Assembly (NCBI RefSeq): GCF_001403615.1
Contig: NZ_LN879457.1
Span: forward strand, 1,524,910-1,588,909
Direction: 5' to 3'
Length of the DNA: 64,000 nucleotides
From: Desnuesiella massiliensis
Lineage (GTDB): Bacteria > Bacillota > Clostridia > Clostridiales > Clostridiaceae
The notes under the pieces were generated by a model. The model saw only the letters and a list, made by a program, of their open reading frames with translations, was not told the DNA's origin and searched no databases. Positions 1-8,987 of the stretch are shown piece by piece (within the stretch, counting starts at the first letter, position 1; each line of letters begins with the position of its first letter). Made by a program: the position numbers and the translations under genes.

Positions 1-241
1 CATCAATCTGCTTTTGTAAATCTTCATTTCCCTTGCCATCCCCATTTTCTGAGCTATCCTCTTCTTCAGATATAAGAAATTCTCCTTGGGCAGCTATTAA
101 TGAGACTATATCTCCTACTACATTTATAAAAGCTCCCACTACATTCTGCTCATCGATATCTAATTTCTGTGCAATAGCAACGCCAACTACTGCTGCAAGT
201 GCTGCAAGTTCATTGGGTGAAAGACATTTTAGGTTATCCAT
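1..241 (-). CDS. small hypothetical protein, C-terminus beyond the window
   Basis: The frame opens with ATG at 241, seven bases after a GGAG ribosome binding site, and stays open to the window edge, so only the first 80 residues are visible. The start reads MDNLKCLSPNELAALAAVVG, followed by a helical stretch rich in Ala, Val and Ile and then an acidic linker (SEEEDSSENGDG). There is no signal peptide or clear membrane segment. It resembles short clostridial proteins of unknown function. I do not recognise a named family and assign no function. Confidence 0.6.
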   Translation of the reverse strand, partial: MDNLKCLSPNELAALAAVVGVAIAQKLDIDEQNVVGAFINVVGDIVSLIAAQGEFLISEEEDSSENGDGKGNEDLQKQID

Positions 242-349
242 TTAATTCTCCAATGATAACATTGATTATAGTTTATTATATTACTAACTCTCAATAAAAG
301 TGATTTTTTAATAATTGATGGTATAACTAAAAGTTCATTATAGAACTAA

Positions 350-395
350 AGAGGAGATTTTTCACCAATAAAATGTGTGATGAAAAATCTCCCCT
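350..395 (-). terminator. hairpin downstream of oppF
   Basis: Two arms of about 15 bases (350-364 and 381-395) pair with one mismatch around a 16-base loop. The hairpin lies about 140 bases beyond the oppF stop and before the small gene starting at 241. There is no strong T-run after the stem on the minus strand, so it may be an mRNA-stabilising hairpin or weak terminator rather than a classical intrinsic terminator. Confidence 0.45.
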
Positions 396-537
396 GTTAA
401 AAAATGTGGGGAAAATAATAGATATCTAATATCCTCTTAAGAACTGTAGATATTCATTTCTCTTAATGAAATATGCCATAGAGCGCATAATTTTATAAAT
501 TAATATCTATAATTATGAAATCTTTAAAAGGAGTACT

Positions 538-1485
538 TCATAGTGCTTTTCTATATTCCTCTATTTCCGTTGGAGAACCATATACAAAATGTTTAGGTGC
601 TATTTCGACCAAAGAAGGCTTCTCTACCTCATAATTGTGGATGCTAGCATCATAAAATATACGTTTTCTCTTTCTTTCATATAGAGGATCTGGCAATGGT
701 ATAGCAGAAAGCAAAGCCTTGGTATATGGGTGTATAGGGTTTTTATACAGATCCTCAGCTTCAGCCAGCTCTACTAATTTACCATAATACATAACCCCTA
801 TTCTATCTGAAAAATATTTAACAACAGATAAGTTATGGGCTATAAATAGTACTGTTAACCCGAATTTTTTTCTTAAATTATTTAGAAGATTTAAAACCTG
901 TGCTTGAATAGATACATCTAAAGCGGATATTGGTTCGTCTGCTATTATGAGCTCTGGTTTTGCTACTAAAGCTCTAGCTATTCCTATACGTTGTCTTTGA
1001 CCTCCAGAAAATTCATGGGGATAGCGATTAGCATGCTCCCTTGTGAGTCCTACAGTCTCCAGCATCTCATATACTAGCTCCATCATTTCCTGTTCATTTT
1101 TACAAAGCTTATTTATTTTTAGACCCTCAGCTATAATTTCCTTTACTGTCATTCTTGGATTTAAGGAAGCTATGGGGTCTTGAAATATCATCTGCATCTT
1201 ACTAGTTACTTCTTTTTGAGTTTCCTTAGATATCTTTCCGGATATTAACTTGCCATTAAAATAAACTTCTCCTCCGCTGCTTTCATATAATCTTATAATA
1301 GTTCGTCCTGTAGTAGTTTTTCCGCAGCCAGATTCTCCAACTAACCCAAAAGTTTCTCCCTTATATATCTTAAAACTTATGTCATCTACAGCCTTTACAG
1401 TGATTTTATTTTTTCCACGACCGCTAGTAAAATGCTGCTTTAAATTTTTAACTTCTAGCACTAGCTCTTTATTTTCCAACATCAT
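538..1485 (-). CDS. oppF: oligopeptide ABC transporter ATP-binding protein OppF
   Basis: One of two ATPase subunits that power peptide import at the cytoplasmic face of the membrane. Visible motifs are the Walker A GESGCGKTT (about residues 50-58), the signature FSGGQRQR, Walker B LIIADEP, and the C-terminal extension with HPYTKALLSAIPLPDP that is typical of the OppF/DppF subfamily. Its 315 residues fit the family. The start ATG overlaps the oppD stop in an ATGA, which implies translational coupling, and a GGAAGG site lies seven bases upstream. It is the last gene of the opp operon. Transport of di- versus oligopeptides cannot be told from this subunit. Confidence 0.93.
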   Translation of the reverse strand: MMLENKELVLEVKNLKQHFTSGRGKNKITVKAVDDISFKIYKGETFGLVGESGCGKTTTGRTIIRLYESSGGEVYFNGKLISGKISKETQKEVTSKMQMIFQDPIASLNPRMTVKEIIAEGLKINKLCKNEQEMMELVYEMLETVGLTREHANRYPHEFSGGQRQRIGIARALVAKPELIIADEPISALDVSIQAQVLNLLNNLRKKFGLTVLFIAHNLSVVKYFSDRIGVMYYGKLVELAEAEDLYKNPIHPYTKALLSAIPLPDPLYERKRKRIFYDASIHNYEVEKPSLVEIAPKHFVYGSPTEIEEYRKAL

Positions 1486-2537
1486 ACTAGAACACCTTCC
1501 TTTTGTGTTTGCATATTTATACGCTTTTTAAGAATTTCTGGGATTTCAACTTTAGGTGCCTTAGGGTGAAGTAACCATGTTGCTGCGTAATGCGTATCGC
1601 TTACTTTAAACATAGGTGGCTCTTCTTCAAAGTCAATTTCCATGGCAAACCTATTTCTAGCAGCAAAAGCATCGCCTTTAGGTGGATACAACATATTAGG
1701 TGGTGTACCCGGTATAACAAATAATTCATCTTCAGAGCTGGTATTTAAATCTGGCATAGAGCTTAATAGACTCCAGGTATAAGGATGTTGAGGATTATAG
1801 AATATGTCCTCTGTGGTTCCATACTCCACAATTTTTCCTGCGTACATAACTGCTATTCTATCTGCCACATTAGCCACTACACCTAAGTCATGAGTTATAA
1901 ACATTACAGATAAGTTCTTTTCCCTTTGGATATCTTTTATAAGCTCTAAAATCTGTGCTTGTATTGTAACATCTAGAGCTGTAGTTGGTTCATCACATAT
2001 TAATATATCGGGGTTAGAAGCAAGAGCTGCTGCTATTACAATCCTCTGTCTCATACCACCAGAAAATTGAAAGGGATATTGATTATATCGCTTTTCTGCC
2101 TGAGGTATACCCACTGCCTTCATAAGGTCAATAGCCTTTGCTTTTGATTCTTCCTTGCTTATTTTATGCTTTATCCTTAAAACCTCAGTAATCTGCTTTC
2201 CTATTTTCATTACTGGGTCTAAAGAAGACATGGGATCTTGAAATATCATACCGATCTCTGAACCTCTAATATTCGAAAATTCCTTATCTTGTAATTTAGT
2301 TAAATCTTTATTATCATAGAGAATTTCTCCTCTTTCTATATTAGCATTTTTGCTTAGTATACCCATTATACTTTTACTGGTTACAGATTTACCAGAACCT
2401 GACTCTCCAACTATAGCCAAGGTTTCACCCTTATATAGATCAAAGCTCACTCCTCTAACTGCATGTACCTTACCTGCAAAGGTATTAAAGGTTACATATA
2501 AATTCTTTACTTCTATTATCTTATTTCTATTTTCCAT
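1482..2537 (-). CDS. oppD: oligopeptide ABC transporter ATP-binding protein OppD
   Basis: ATPase partner of OppF. It carries Walker A GESGSGKS, signature FSGGMRQR, Walker B LICDEPTTALD, and the OppD/DppD C-terminal region HPYTWSLLSSMPDL with PPNMLYPPKGDAFA. An in-frame GTG at 2549 would add four residues. I prefer ATG at 2537 because a GGTGGGAG ribosome binding site sits directly before it. The gene lies just after oppC and overlaps oppF by four bases. This subfamily often has a C-terminal Fe-S cysteine motif; the usual cysteine set is not evident here. Confidence 0.93.
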   Translation of the reverse strand: MENRNKIIEVKNLYVTFNTFAGKVHAVRGVSFDLYKGETLAIVGESGSGKSVTSKSIMGILSKNANIERGEILYDNKDLTKLQDKEFSNIRGSEIGMIFQDPMSSLDPVMKIGKQITEVLRIKHKISKEESKAKAIDLMKAVGIPQAEKRYNQYPFQFSGGMRQRIVIAAALASNPDILICDEPTTALDVTIQAQILELIKDIQREKNLSVMFITHDLGVVANVADRIAVMYAGKIVEYGTTEDIFYNPQHPYTWSLLSSMPDLNTSSEDELFVIPGTPPNMLYPPKGDAFAARNRFAMEIDFEEEPPMFKVSDTHYAATWLLHPKAPKVEIPEILKKRINMQTQKEGVLV

Positions 2538-2556
2538 ATTAACTCCCACCTTCTTA

Positions 2557-3663
2557 TTAATTTCCTCTTAAAGTCGGATTAAATGCATCTCTAAGTCCAT
2601 TACCCAATAAATTAAAGGAAATCATTAATAGAGAAATAACTATTCCTGGAAATAAAGTTAGATAAGGATAAGATAATAAAACCTTTTGTCCTTCAGATAA
2701 CAATACTCCAATAGAAGGTTCCGGAGCTTGAAGTCCTAATCCCAAATAAGCCAGCATAGACTCGTAAAAGATAGCTAAGGGTATGGCTAAAGAGGTTGAA
2801 GTTATAACAGGCCCTATACCATTAGGAAGAATATGCCTAAATATTAATCTCCTATCCTTAGCACCCATGGTTCTTGAGGATAGCACGTACTCTTGCCCTT
2901 TAAATCTATAAAATTGAGCTCTTATGATTATACTAGTACCTACCCATCCAGTCATAACTAAGGACATAGATAAAGGGAATATACCTGTACCAAAATAAAG
3001 AATAAATAAAATTAACACAACATACGTGGGAATACCTGTAATTATCTCAATAAATCTCTGCATAATCATATCCACCATACCACCATAGTATCCAGAGATG
3101 GAACCATATATTACCCCGATGACTACATTAATTACTGCTGCTAAAGCTGCTATAAACAAAGATACTCTTGCGCCTCTCCAAAGCCTAGTCCACATACTTC
3201 TTCCAAGATAGTCTGTTCCAAACCAAAAGTATTTACCCTCAGCTTCTAGCTGCTTATACATATTAACTTTAACTGTAGCCATTTCTACATTTCTTTCTGT
3301 ATACTGATTAACAATTTTAACCATTGAATCCTTGTATTTGCTTTCTATGTTAGACTTTCTTACTTTCATTTCCCTAGTGCCATCAAAAATTCCAAGCTTC
3401 TCTAGCACAGGTATTCTAGGAGGCAGGTTTTGCCACTTAACATGCTGATCATCATATCCATATTGACTTAATGATGGTCCTATTATGGCAAAGATAACAA
3501 TCACAGAAATGCAGATAGCTGCAGCTACAGAGGCTTTATTCCTCAAAAATCTAAGCATTGCATCCTTAAAGAAGCCTACCGCTTCTCCTTCAAATTTCTG
3601 ATCCTTAATGTCATCCTTTAATTGCACGAATCTAAATTTAGTACTTAAATCATTTTCTGTCAT
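2557..3663 (-). CDS. oppC: oligopeptide ABC transporter permease OppC
   Basis: Inner-membrane permease with an N-terminal cytoplasmic tail, one membrane helix, an external loop and the BPD_transp_1 core with five further helices. The loop ends in FWFGTDYLGRS, the OppC hallmark, and the EAA motif reads RTMGAKDRRLIFRHILPN. At 368 residues it is longer than the usual roughly 300, owing to a lysine/glutamate-rich insert of about 60 residues in the first external loop (near MKVRKSNIESKYKDS). It overlaps the oppB stop by one base (TAATG). It forms the channel with OppB. Confidence 0.93.
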   Translation of the reverse strand: MTENDLSTKFRFVQLKDDIKDQKFEGEAVGFFKDAMLRFLRNKASVAAAICISVIVIFAIIGPSLSQYGYDDQHVKWQNLPPRIPVLEKLGIFDGTREMKVRKSNIESKYKDSMVKIVNQYTERNVEMATVKVNMYKQLEAEGKYFWFGTDYLGRSMWTRLWRGARVSLFIAALAAVINVVIGVIYGSISGYYGGMVDMIMQRFIEIITGIPTYVVLILFILYFGTGIFPLSMSLVMTGWVGTSIIIRAQFYRFKGQEYVLSSRTMGAKDRRLIFRHILPNGIGPVITSTSLAIPLAIFYESMLAYLGLGLQAPEPSIGVLLSEGQKVLLSYPYLTLFPGIVISLLMISFNLLGNGLRDAFNPTLRGN

Positions 3664-4610
3664 TACTTTCTACCTCCTATCCGAACTCTAGGATCAATTA
3701 TTCCATAGGAAAGGTCAACTATCAGCACACTTATAAGACCTATTAAAGAATACCAGAACATAATGCCTATAGTCATGGTATGATCTTGACCATTAATGGC
3801 TTCTATAGATGCATTTCCCATACCAGGTATTCCGAATATCCTTTCGATAACCATGGACCCCCCTAGTACACCCAGAAACATAGGTATGATTATATTAGCT
3901 AATGGTATAAAGGAATTTCTCATAGCATGTCTTAATGTAGCCTGAACTTGATTCAGCCCCTTTGACTTAGCTAACAGCATATAATCTGAGTTTAAAGCTT
4001 CACTTAACTCTGCCCTCATATATCTTGCTATAGTAGCTATTCCTCCAAAAGATAGGGCTAATATAGGAAGTATCATGGATATAAACTTTGACATAGTAAG
4101 GGAGCTTTCAGTACTTACCAATATAGGAACCCAACCTAATTTAAAGCCTATTAAATACTGCAGCACTGTACCAAAAATGAAGGATGGTATGGATATAAAC
4201 ACTATAACCTTTACCGATATTAAATGATCTATCCAAGTATTTTTTTTCAGCGCTGCTATAATCCCTAAAATAATACCTGTGGGAACTGTAAGTATAAGAG
4301 AAAATATATTAATCTGTAATGTGGTAGGTATTTTAGACAGAATTACTTCATTTACTGGCACCTTTGGCCTCACCGTTAAAGATACTCCAAAATCTAATTT
4401 AGCAAAATCCTTTAAAAAATACCCATATTGAGTTATTAATGGCTTGTCTAAATGATACTTAGCCTCTATAGCTTTTTTTACATCCTCTGTCATAAATGGA
4501 TCACTTACGAAGCTACCAGGCATTAATCTTAATATAAAAAATGATGCTGAAACTATTATGAACAAAGTTAACATTAAAGCTGCCAATCTTTCAGCTATAT
4601 ATCTAATCAT
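3663..4610 (-). CDS. oppB: oligopeptide ABC transporter permease OppB
   Basis: Permease partner of OppC. The N-terminus MIRYIAERLAALMLTLFIIV is the characteristic OppB/DppB first helix, followed by LMPGSF and a BPD_transp_1 core with an EAA loop (LLAKSKGLNQVQATLRHAMRN). The C-terminus has GMGNASIEAINGQD and ends DPRVR, both typical of the family. Length 315 fits. It lies 171 bases after oppA, and that gap holds a long inverted repeat. Confidence 0.93.
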   Translation of the reverse strand: MIRYIAERLAALMLTLFIIVSASFFILRLMPGSFVSDPFMTEDVKKAIEAKYHLDKPLITQYGYFLKDFAKLDFGVSLTVRPKVPVNEVILSKIPTTLQINIFSLILTVPTGIILGIIAALKKNTWIDHLISVKVIVFISIPSFIFGTVLQYLIGFKLGWVPILVSTESSLTMSKFISMILPILALSFGGIATIARYMRAELSEALNSDYMLLAKSKGLNQVQATLRHAMRNSFIPLANIIIPMFLGVLGGSMVIERIFGIPGMGNASIEAINGQDHTMTIGIMFWYSLIGLISVLIVDLSYGIIDPRVRIGGRK

Positions 4611-4697
4611 AGATTTACCCCTTTCTAAACCAACTAAATCTTAAAAACTATAGTTAATATATATTAACTGCTGCCGTATTCTATCTTATGTAAAGCT

Positions 4698-4758
4698 AGA
4701 TAGATATTCATAGCTTTGATTCTACCTTAAAAAAAGTAACAACTACAAATATCTATCT
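4698..4758 (-). repeat. inverted repeat between oppA and oppB
   Basis: Two perfect 11-base arms (4698-4708 and 4748-4758) flank a 39-base loop in the 171-base gap between oppA and oppB. A hairpin here would sit in the polycistronic mRNA just after oppA. Such elements often raise the level of the binding-protein mRNA over the permease part by protecting its 3' end. That role is an inference here. Confidence 0.4.
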
Positions 4759-4781
4759 AAGCATCTTTGCGGCTTGCTATG

Positions 4782-6515
4782 CTATCTGGTAAACTCAGAC
4801 TGTATTATAGCAAAGCCAACTCCAGTAACATACTTTCCGTCAGTCTTTGTTTTAATCTTATCTGATATCATAACTGGTACTCTATATTCTAATATAGGTA
4901 TAAATGGAACTTCATCTAATATTAACTTCTCCATTTTTACAAGAGCATCTAGCTTTTCCTTATCTTTAAACAATAAATCTCCTTTTGTGGTTCTCCTGTA
5001 TAACTCATCAAATTCTTTATTCTTAAATTGATCACTTTTTGATCCATAGTCTGAAGTATATACTTGCATTTTTGACCAAGGGTTAAATGGGTTTCCGCCC
5101 CCCCATAGCATAAAGCCTAAATCATAATCTCCTTTTTTCATATTATCATTACCTACTTGCCATGGTACTGCTTTTAGCTTCAATTCAAATTTATCTTTTC
5201 CAAATAGCGATTCTAAGCTATTCTTTAGAAATTCAGATCTAAGCTTATTTTGTTCTCCCGTATCACCATATTGTAGCTCTATGGATATTTTTTTCTTTCC
5301 ATTAGCTTCATAAGCTTTGCTAAAAAGCTCTAGTGCTAATTTATCATCTTTTCCATTGTCTTTAGGTATAATAGCTTTAGCTTCATCAGTACCGCGGTAT
5401 GTTACACCTGCCTTTATAGTCATAGGTGAACCCATCACATAAGCTGCTGGCTTATGAGTTTTACCTATATCTTTTGCTATTTTCTGCCTATCTATTGCAT
5501 AAAATAAAGCCTTTCTGAAATTAACATCTGTTAACACAGGTTGTGCTTTAGAGGTCATATTTATATTAAGCTGTAACACTCCGCCATCTTCCTCATATAC
5601 TAGCCTTGGATCTTCCGCATATCTATCTAAATTAGGCTGAGGTACGTTAGCATAATCAATTTCACCTTTTTCAAACAATTGGAATACAGTGGCTGGCTCT
5701 TCTACCACCCTCATTTCAATTTTATCTGGAGTATAAACATTAACAAGCGCTGAATCTTTATTTTTTTCTACCACATAATATTGGTCAGGCACCCATTCCT
5801 TTAAAACATAAGCACCGAAGGAAGGTGTTGATTCTAGGGATGTTCCATACTTTGTTTCAGTTTTGTCTGCATTCATATATTTGTCATATAGTCCTGGATG
5901 AACTAAAGCAGAATAAGAAAGTGAGATTAGGGCATCTGTTTCTAATATAGCGTACTCTAATTCAAATTGAAGGGTATTCTTATCTATGGCTTTTATACCT
6001 ACATCTTCCCATTTAGCCTTTCCTTCAAAATATTGCTTTGCATTTTTTACTGTAATAGTTGAAAAACAAGTATTAGCTCTATAATTTTTAAGCTTTGGAT
6101 CTAGTAGCATCTTATAAGAATATATAAATGTATCCATGTTTATAGGTGTTCCATCACTAAATTTAAGATTATCCCTCAAGGTAAAGGTATAAGTCTTTTT
6201 ATCCTCACTTATCTTAGGCATTTCCTTTGCAAGTACAGGAAAGAACTGATATCCATCTCCTTTTTCATTGCAGATTGTTGTTATAAGTCCTTCATAGATA
6301 TATTGAAACATATCTGATTCTGGCCCTAATTGATAGGTATGTGGATTAAGCGTCTTTACCTTTCCATTAGTTGCTTTATATATTTTAGTTCCTGTAAATT
6401 GGTTATTTGGCTTTGTGTCGGTTGGTTTAGTATCTTTTTTGCATCCCCCAAGAGCTACCATTGAAGTCATAACTACTGCTGCTGATAGAAAGATTCCTAT
6501 TAACTTTTTTTTCAT
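4782..6515 (-). CDS. oppA: oligopeptide-binding lipoprotein OppA
   Basis: Extracellular solute-binding lipoprotein (SBP_bac_5 family) that captures peptides for OppBCDF. Residues 1-24 form a signal peptide ending in the lipobox LGGC, so Cys25 would be lipidated. Typical motifs follow: LNPHTYQLGPESDMFQYIYEGL near the mature N-terminus, FTLRDNLKFSDGTPI, and near the middle VNFRKALFYAIDRQKIA. Length 577 fits. It is the first gene of the operon and has a good ribosome binding site (CTTAAGGAGG-like) before ATG at 6515. A CodY-box-like site lies about 105 bases upstream. Confidence 0.94.
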   Translation of the reverse strand: MKKKLIGIFLSAAVVMTSMVALGGCKKDTKPTDTKPNNQFTGTKIYKATNGKVKTLNPHTYQLGPESDMFQYIYEGLITTICNEKGDGYQFFPVLAKEMPKISEDKKTYTFTLRDNLKFSDGTPINMDTFIYSYKMLLDPKLKNYRANTCFSTITVKNAKQYFEGKAKWEDVGIKAIDKNTLQFELEYAILETDALISLSYSALVHPGLYDKYMNADKTETKYGTSLESTPSFGAYVLKEWVPDQYYVVEKNKDSALVNVYTPDKIEMRVVEEPATVFQLFEKGEIDYANVPQPNLDRYAEDPRLVYEEDGGVLQLNINMTSKAQPVLTDVNFRKALFYAIDRQKIAKDIGKTHKPAAYVMGSPMTIKAGVTYRGTDEAKAIIPKDNGKDDKLALELFSKAYEANGKKKISIELQYGDTGEQNKLRSEFLKNSLESLFGKDKFELKLKAVPWQVGNDNMKKGDYDLGFMLWGGGNPFNPWSKMQVYTSDYGSKSDQFKNKEFDELYRRTTKGDLLFKDKEKLDALVKMEKLILDEVPFIPILEYRVPVMISDKIKTKTDGKYVTGVGFAIIQSEFTR

Positions 6516-7181
6516 TTTGCCCCCTCCTTAAAATAAAAAATAAATTTTTGATTTAAAATAGCCCCCCTTTTTTCATACGATGGTGTGTATTTTTTATAAA
6601 TCAACTATCGAAATTATCATTAATTTCTGATAATTGATTGTATACATATTAAAAAAATTCGCCTTAATATAAGCTTAAGTAAACTTTTGAACTCCTCATT
6701 AAATTACTTATATATTAATAATTTATATTTTAAAATTCATACTATTTTAGGGATTTTATCTGTAGGTTTTTTAAAGATTTGTTAACTGATTACATTTCGT
6801 CCTGTTGCGGATCTTTATTACGAAGATAAGTGATTTGTTAATTTTTTGTTATGATTTTGAAAATATTATGTATATTTTTAACAAAATTGTATGTTATTAT
6901 ATATATAATGTCAATACTTATTATGAAATTTTTTCTATAATATTTATATTATGTAAATATATTGGAATAATACATTTTTCTATAAAAATTAAAATTGTAA
7001 AAATAATATTTATACAATTGGGTCTTTATTTGATATACTTAATTAAATCATATATAATTTCGACATAAATTTGTTAAATAAATTCACTTGATACCAAAGC
7101 AACCATATTTACCAAATATATGCTGTATAGTGTATATACGTAATTTTTTTAAAAAAGTTCTTTCAACGGGAGGTAATTTAT
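6516..7181. other. 666-base intergenic region, very AT-rich
   Basis: This stretch holds the oppA promoter side (minus) and the promoter of the gene at 7182 (plus). I see the CodY-like site at 6621-6635, set within an 8-base inverted repeat, and an 8-base palindrome TGTATACA near 6639. The part from about 6680 to 7070 is over 80 percent A+T and carries an open frame (6805-7068) with no ribosome binding site and a composition of Ile, Tyr, Phe and Lys, which I judge non-coding. No RNA gene was recognised. Confidence 0.5.
6621..6635. promoter_or_regulatory. CodY-box-like site upstream of oppA
   Basis: TAATTTCTGATAATT matches the Firmicute CodY consensus AATTTTCWGAAAATT at 12 of 15 positions. CodY commonly represses opp/app peptide transporters when branched-chain amino acids and GTP are high, so the location about 105 bases upstream of oppA makes sense. 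The region is AT-rich and three mismatches can arise by chance, so this is a suggestion. Confidence 0.4.
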
Positions 7182-7553
7182 GTGAAATTTTTATCATTTT
7201 TTTCATTAGCTTTTCTATTTTTTTATTGTGCTAAAAACCACAATTTGCCACTAACTCTTAATCTATGCAATGCTTTTTTCATAATGGGTTTGGTTTATCT
7301 ATGTATTGCATTTATAACCCACATAAGAAACTCTGGACTATTTAAATCCTTTTCGTATCTTAAGTACAGAAAAGCAAAAGATTCTTTTTACAAAAATAAA
7401 ATTTTAAATAATATTAAAGAAAGTCCTCAAGAGCTTAATAGCTTTTATGATTTTCAACAGAAAAAATATAATGAAAAATGGTATTCTTCATTATTCTATA
7501 AATTTTCTATACCTCTTCTACTTATTTCTGCACTTCTTACGTTCACATTATAA
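7182..7553 (+). CDS. small membrane protein, DUF3899-like
   Basis: A 123-residue integral membrane protein with hydrophobic segments near residues 3-17, 28-46 and 107-123. The central part NAFFIMGLVYLCIAFITHI then SGLFKSFSYLKYRKAKD resembles the DUF3899 pattern (two N-terminal helices followed by a Gly-Phe-Phe and basic loop). The start is GTG at 7182 with GGGAGGT seven bases upstream; the ATG two bases earlier is followed at once by a stop. It is transcribed alone and ends before a shared terminator at 7606-7645. Function unknown. Confidence 0.7.
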   Translation: MKFLSFFSLAFLFFYCAKNHNLPLTLNLCNAFFIMGLVYLCIAFITHIRNSGLFKSFSYLKYRKAKDSFYKNKILNNIKESPQELNSFYDFQQKKYNEKWYSSLFYKFSIPLLLISALLTFTL

Positions 7554-7605
7554 TTAAAGGTATGAACTAACTGGACTAAATTTAATCTGTAAGTTTCTAG
7601 ATTAT

Positions 7606-7645
7606 AAAAAAGCGAGAGAATTCTCTTAAAATTCTCCCGCTTTTT
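7606..7645. terminator. bidirectional intrinsic terminator
   Basis: A GC-containing stem (GCGAGAGAATT with its complement, one mismatch) with A-run on one side and T-run on the other. It sits between the convergent ends of the small membrane protein (plus) and the aldo/keto reductase (minus) and can serve both. Confidence 0.8.
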
Positions 7646-7678
7646 AAATCTTCTTTTGAATAAGAAGATTTTCATTAA

Positions 7679-8809
7679 TTAAGTTAATGCTGTATGCGCT
7701 TCCTCTAAATGTCTTCTAATTTCTAAATGTTGAGGACAGACTTTTTCACATTTTCCGCATTTAACACAAGAGCTGCCTTTACTCTTTTCCTCCATTTTCA
7801 TATATAAATTAGAACAATTTTTTAAGTCGTTATACATATAGCCTTGGTTATACAAACCGAATATTCTAGGTATTTCAACTCCTACTGGGCAAGGTAAGCA
7901 ATATCTACAGGCAGTACAGCTAACCTTTGTAAGCTCTTTATATTTATTTTTCACCTTATTCACTATATCAATATCCTCTTTTTTCATTGATCCCACAAAA
8001 GCATTAGAAGCTGTTTTTATATTTTCTGATATTTGCTCCATAGAATTCATCCCACTTAACACTACAGTTACCTCTGGCTGATTCCACAACCAACTTAATC
8101 CCCACTGCGCAGGGGTTCTTTTTATATCCGCTGTGTCCCATAGTTCTTGAACTTCTTTTGGTGGAGTGTTTGCAAGTTTACCTCCAAGTAAAGGTTCCAT
8201 TATAACTACTGCCATATTTTTAGACGCTGCATAATGAAGTCCCTCCACTCCTGCTTGATTATATTCATCCATATAATTATATTGGATTTGACAAAAATCC
8301 CAATCATAAGCATCTACAATTTCCTTAAATACTTCTAGCTTATCATGGAAGGAAAATCCTGCATATCTTATCCTTCCGTCTTTTTTAGCCTCTTCGATAA
8401 AGTCAAACACTCTAAGATTTTTAATATTTTCCCAGGTATTTTTGCTTAATGCATGCATAAGATAGAAATCAATATGATCTGTTTGTAATTTATCTAACTG
8501 TTCATTTAAAAATTTATTGAAATCCTCATGTTCCTTTACTAGCCATACTGGACTTTTATCTGCTAAATATACCTTTTCTCTATACCCTTCCTTTAGAGCC
8601 TTACCTAGAAAAACTTCACTTTGTCCATTGTGATAAATATAAGCTGTGTCTATATAATTTACCCCATTGTCTATACCATATCTTACTAAATTTATTGCTT
8701 CATCCTCATTTATTTGTCCACTGTCTCCGTTTAATATTGGCAGTCTCATACAACCAAAGCCTATAGAAGAAACCTCTATATCATATCTCCCAAACTTTCT
8801 ATATTGCAT
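7679..8809 (-). CDS. aldo/keto reductase with C-terminal 4Fe-4S domain
   Basis: The N-terminal 280 residues form an aldo/keto reductase barrel: MQYRKFGRYDIEVSSIGFGCMRLP, the catalytic Asp and Tyr in YIDTAYIYHNG, Lys in ADKSP, and His in YLMHALS. It presumably reduces a carbonyl with NAD(P)H in the cytoplasm. The C-terminus adds ferredoxin-like cysteines, CTACRYCLPCP from residue 298 and CVKCGKCEKVCP from residue 348, as seen in many clostridial members. This could link the enzyme to ferredoxin or flavodoxin electrons. A GGGGG ribosome binding site precedes ATG at 8809. The substrate is unknown. It is not clearly in an operon. Confidence 0.88.
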   Translation of the reverse strand: MQYRKFGRYDIEVSSIGFGCMRLPILNGDSGQINEDEAINLVRYGIDNGVNYIDTAYIYHNGQSEVFLGKALKEGYREKVYLADKSPVWLVKEHEDFNKFLNEQLDKLQTDHIDFYLMHALSKNTWENIKNLRVFDFIEEAKKDGRIRYAGFSFHDKLEVFKEIVDAYDWDFCQIQYNYMDEYNQAGVEGLHYAASKNMAVVIMEPLLGGKLANTPPKEVQELWDTADIKRTPAQWGLSWLWNQPEVTVVLSGMNSMEQISENIKTASNAFVGSMKKEDIDIVNKVKNKYKELTKVSCTACRYCLPCPVGVEIPRIFGLYNQGYMYNDLKNCSNLYMKMEEKSKGSSCVKCGKCEKVCPQHLEIRRHLEEAHTALT

Positions 8810-8942
8810 TATTATTCCCCCTTATAATTTTACTAATTACTTTTATTATACATTTTGGAAATCTTTATATCTATATATAAATCTTCAAAATTTCTTAAAC
8901 CATAACAGAAAGAGCACTGTACTTTAAAAAATAAAATAAAAG

Positions 8943-8975
8943 CCTCTCTCATATTATTAAAATTTTAGAGAGAGG
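8943..8975 (-). terminator. intrinsic terminator of the permease gene
   Basis: An 8-base perfect stem (CCTCTCTC at 8943-8950 with GAGAGAGG at 8968-8975) followed on the minus strand by a T-rich run. It lies just beyond the permease stop at 8988. Confidence 0.8.
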
Positions 8976-8987
8976 TTTTCCCTTTTT

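Noticed and set aside
6805..7068. 87-codon open frame on the plus strand
   Set aside because: It starts at TTG with no ribosome binding site and encodes an Ile/Tyr/Phe/Lys-rich sequence, as expected from very AT-rich non-coding DNA.
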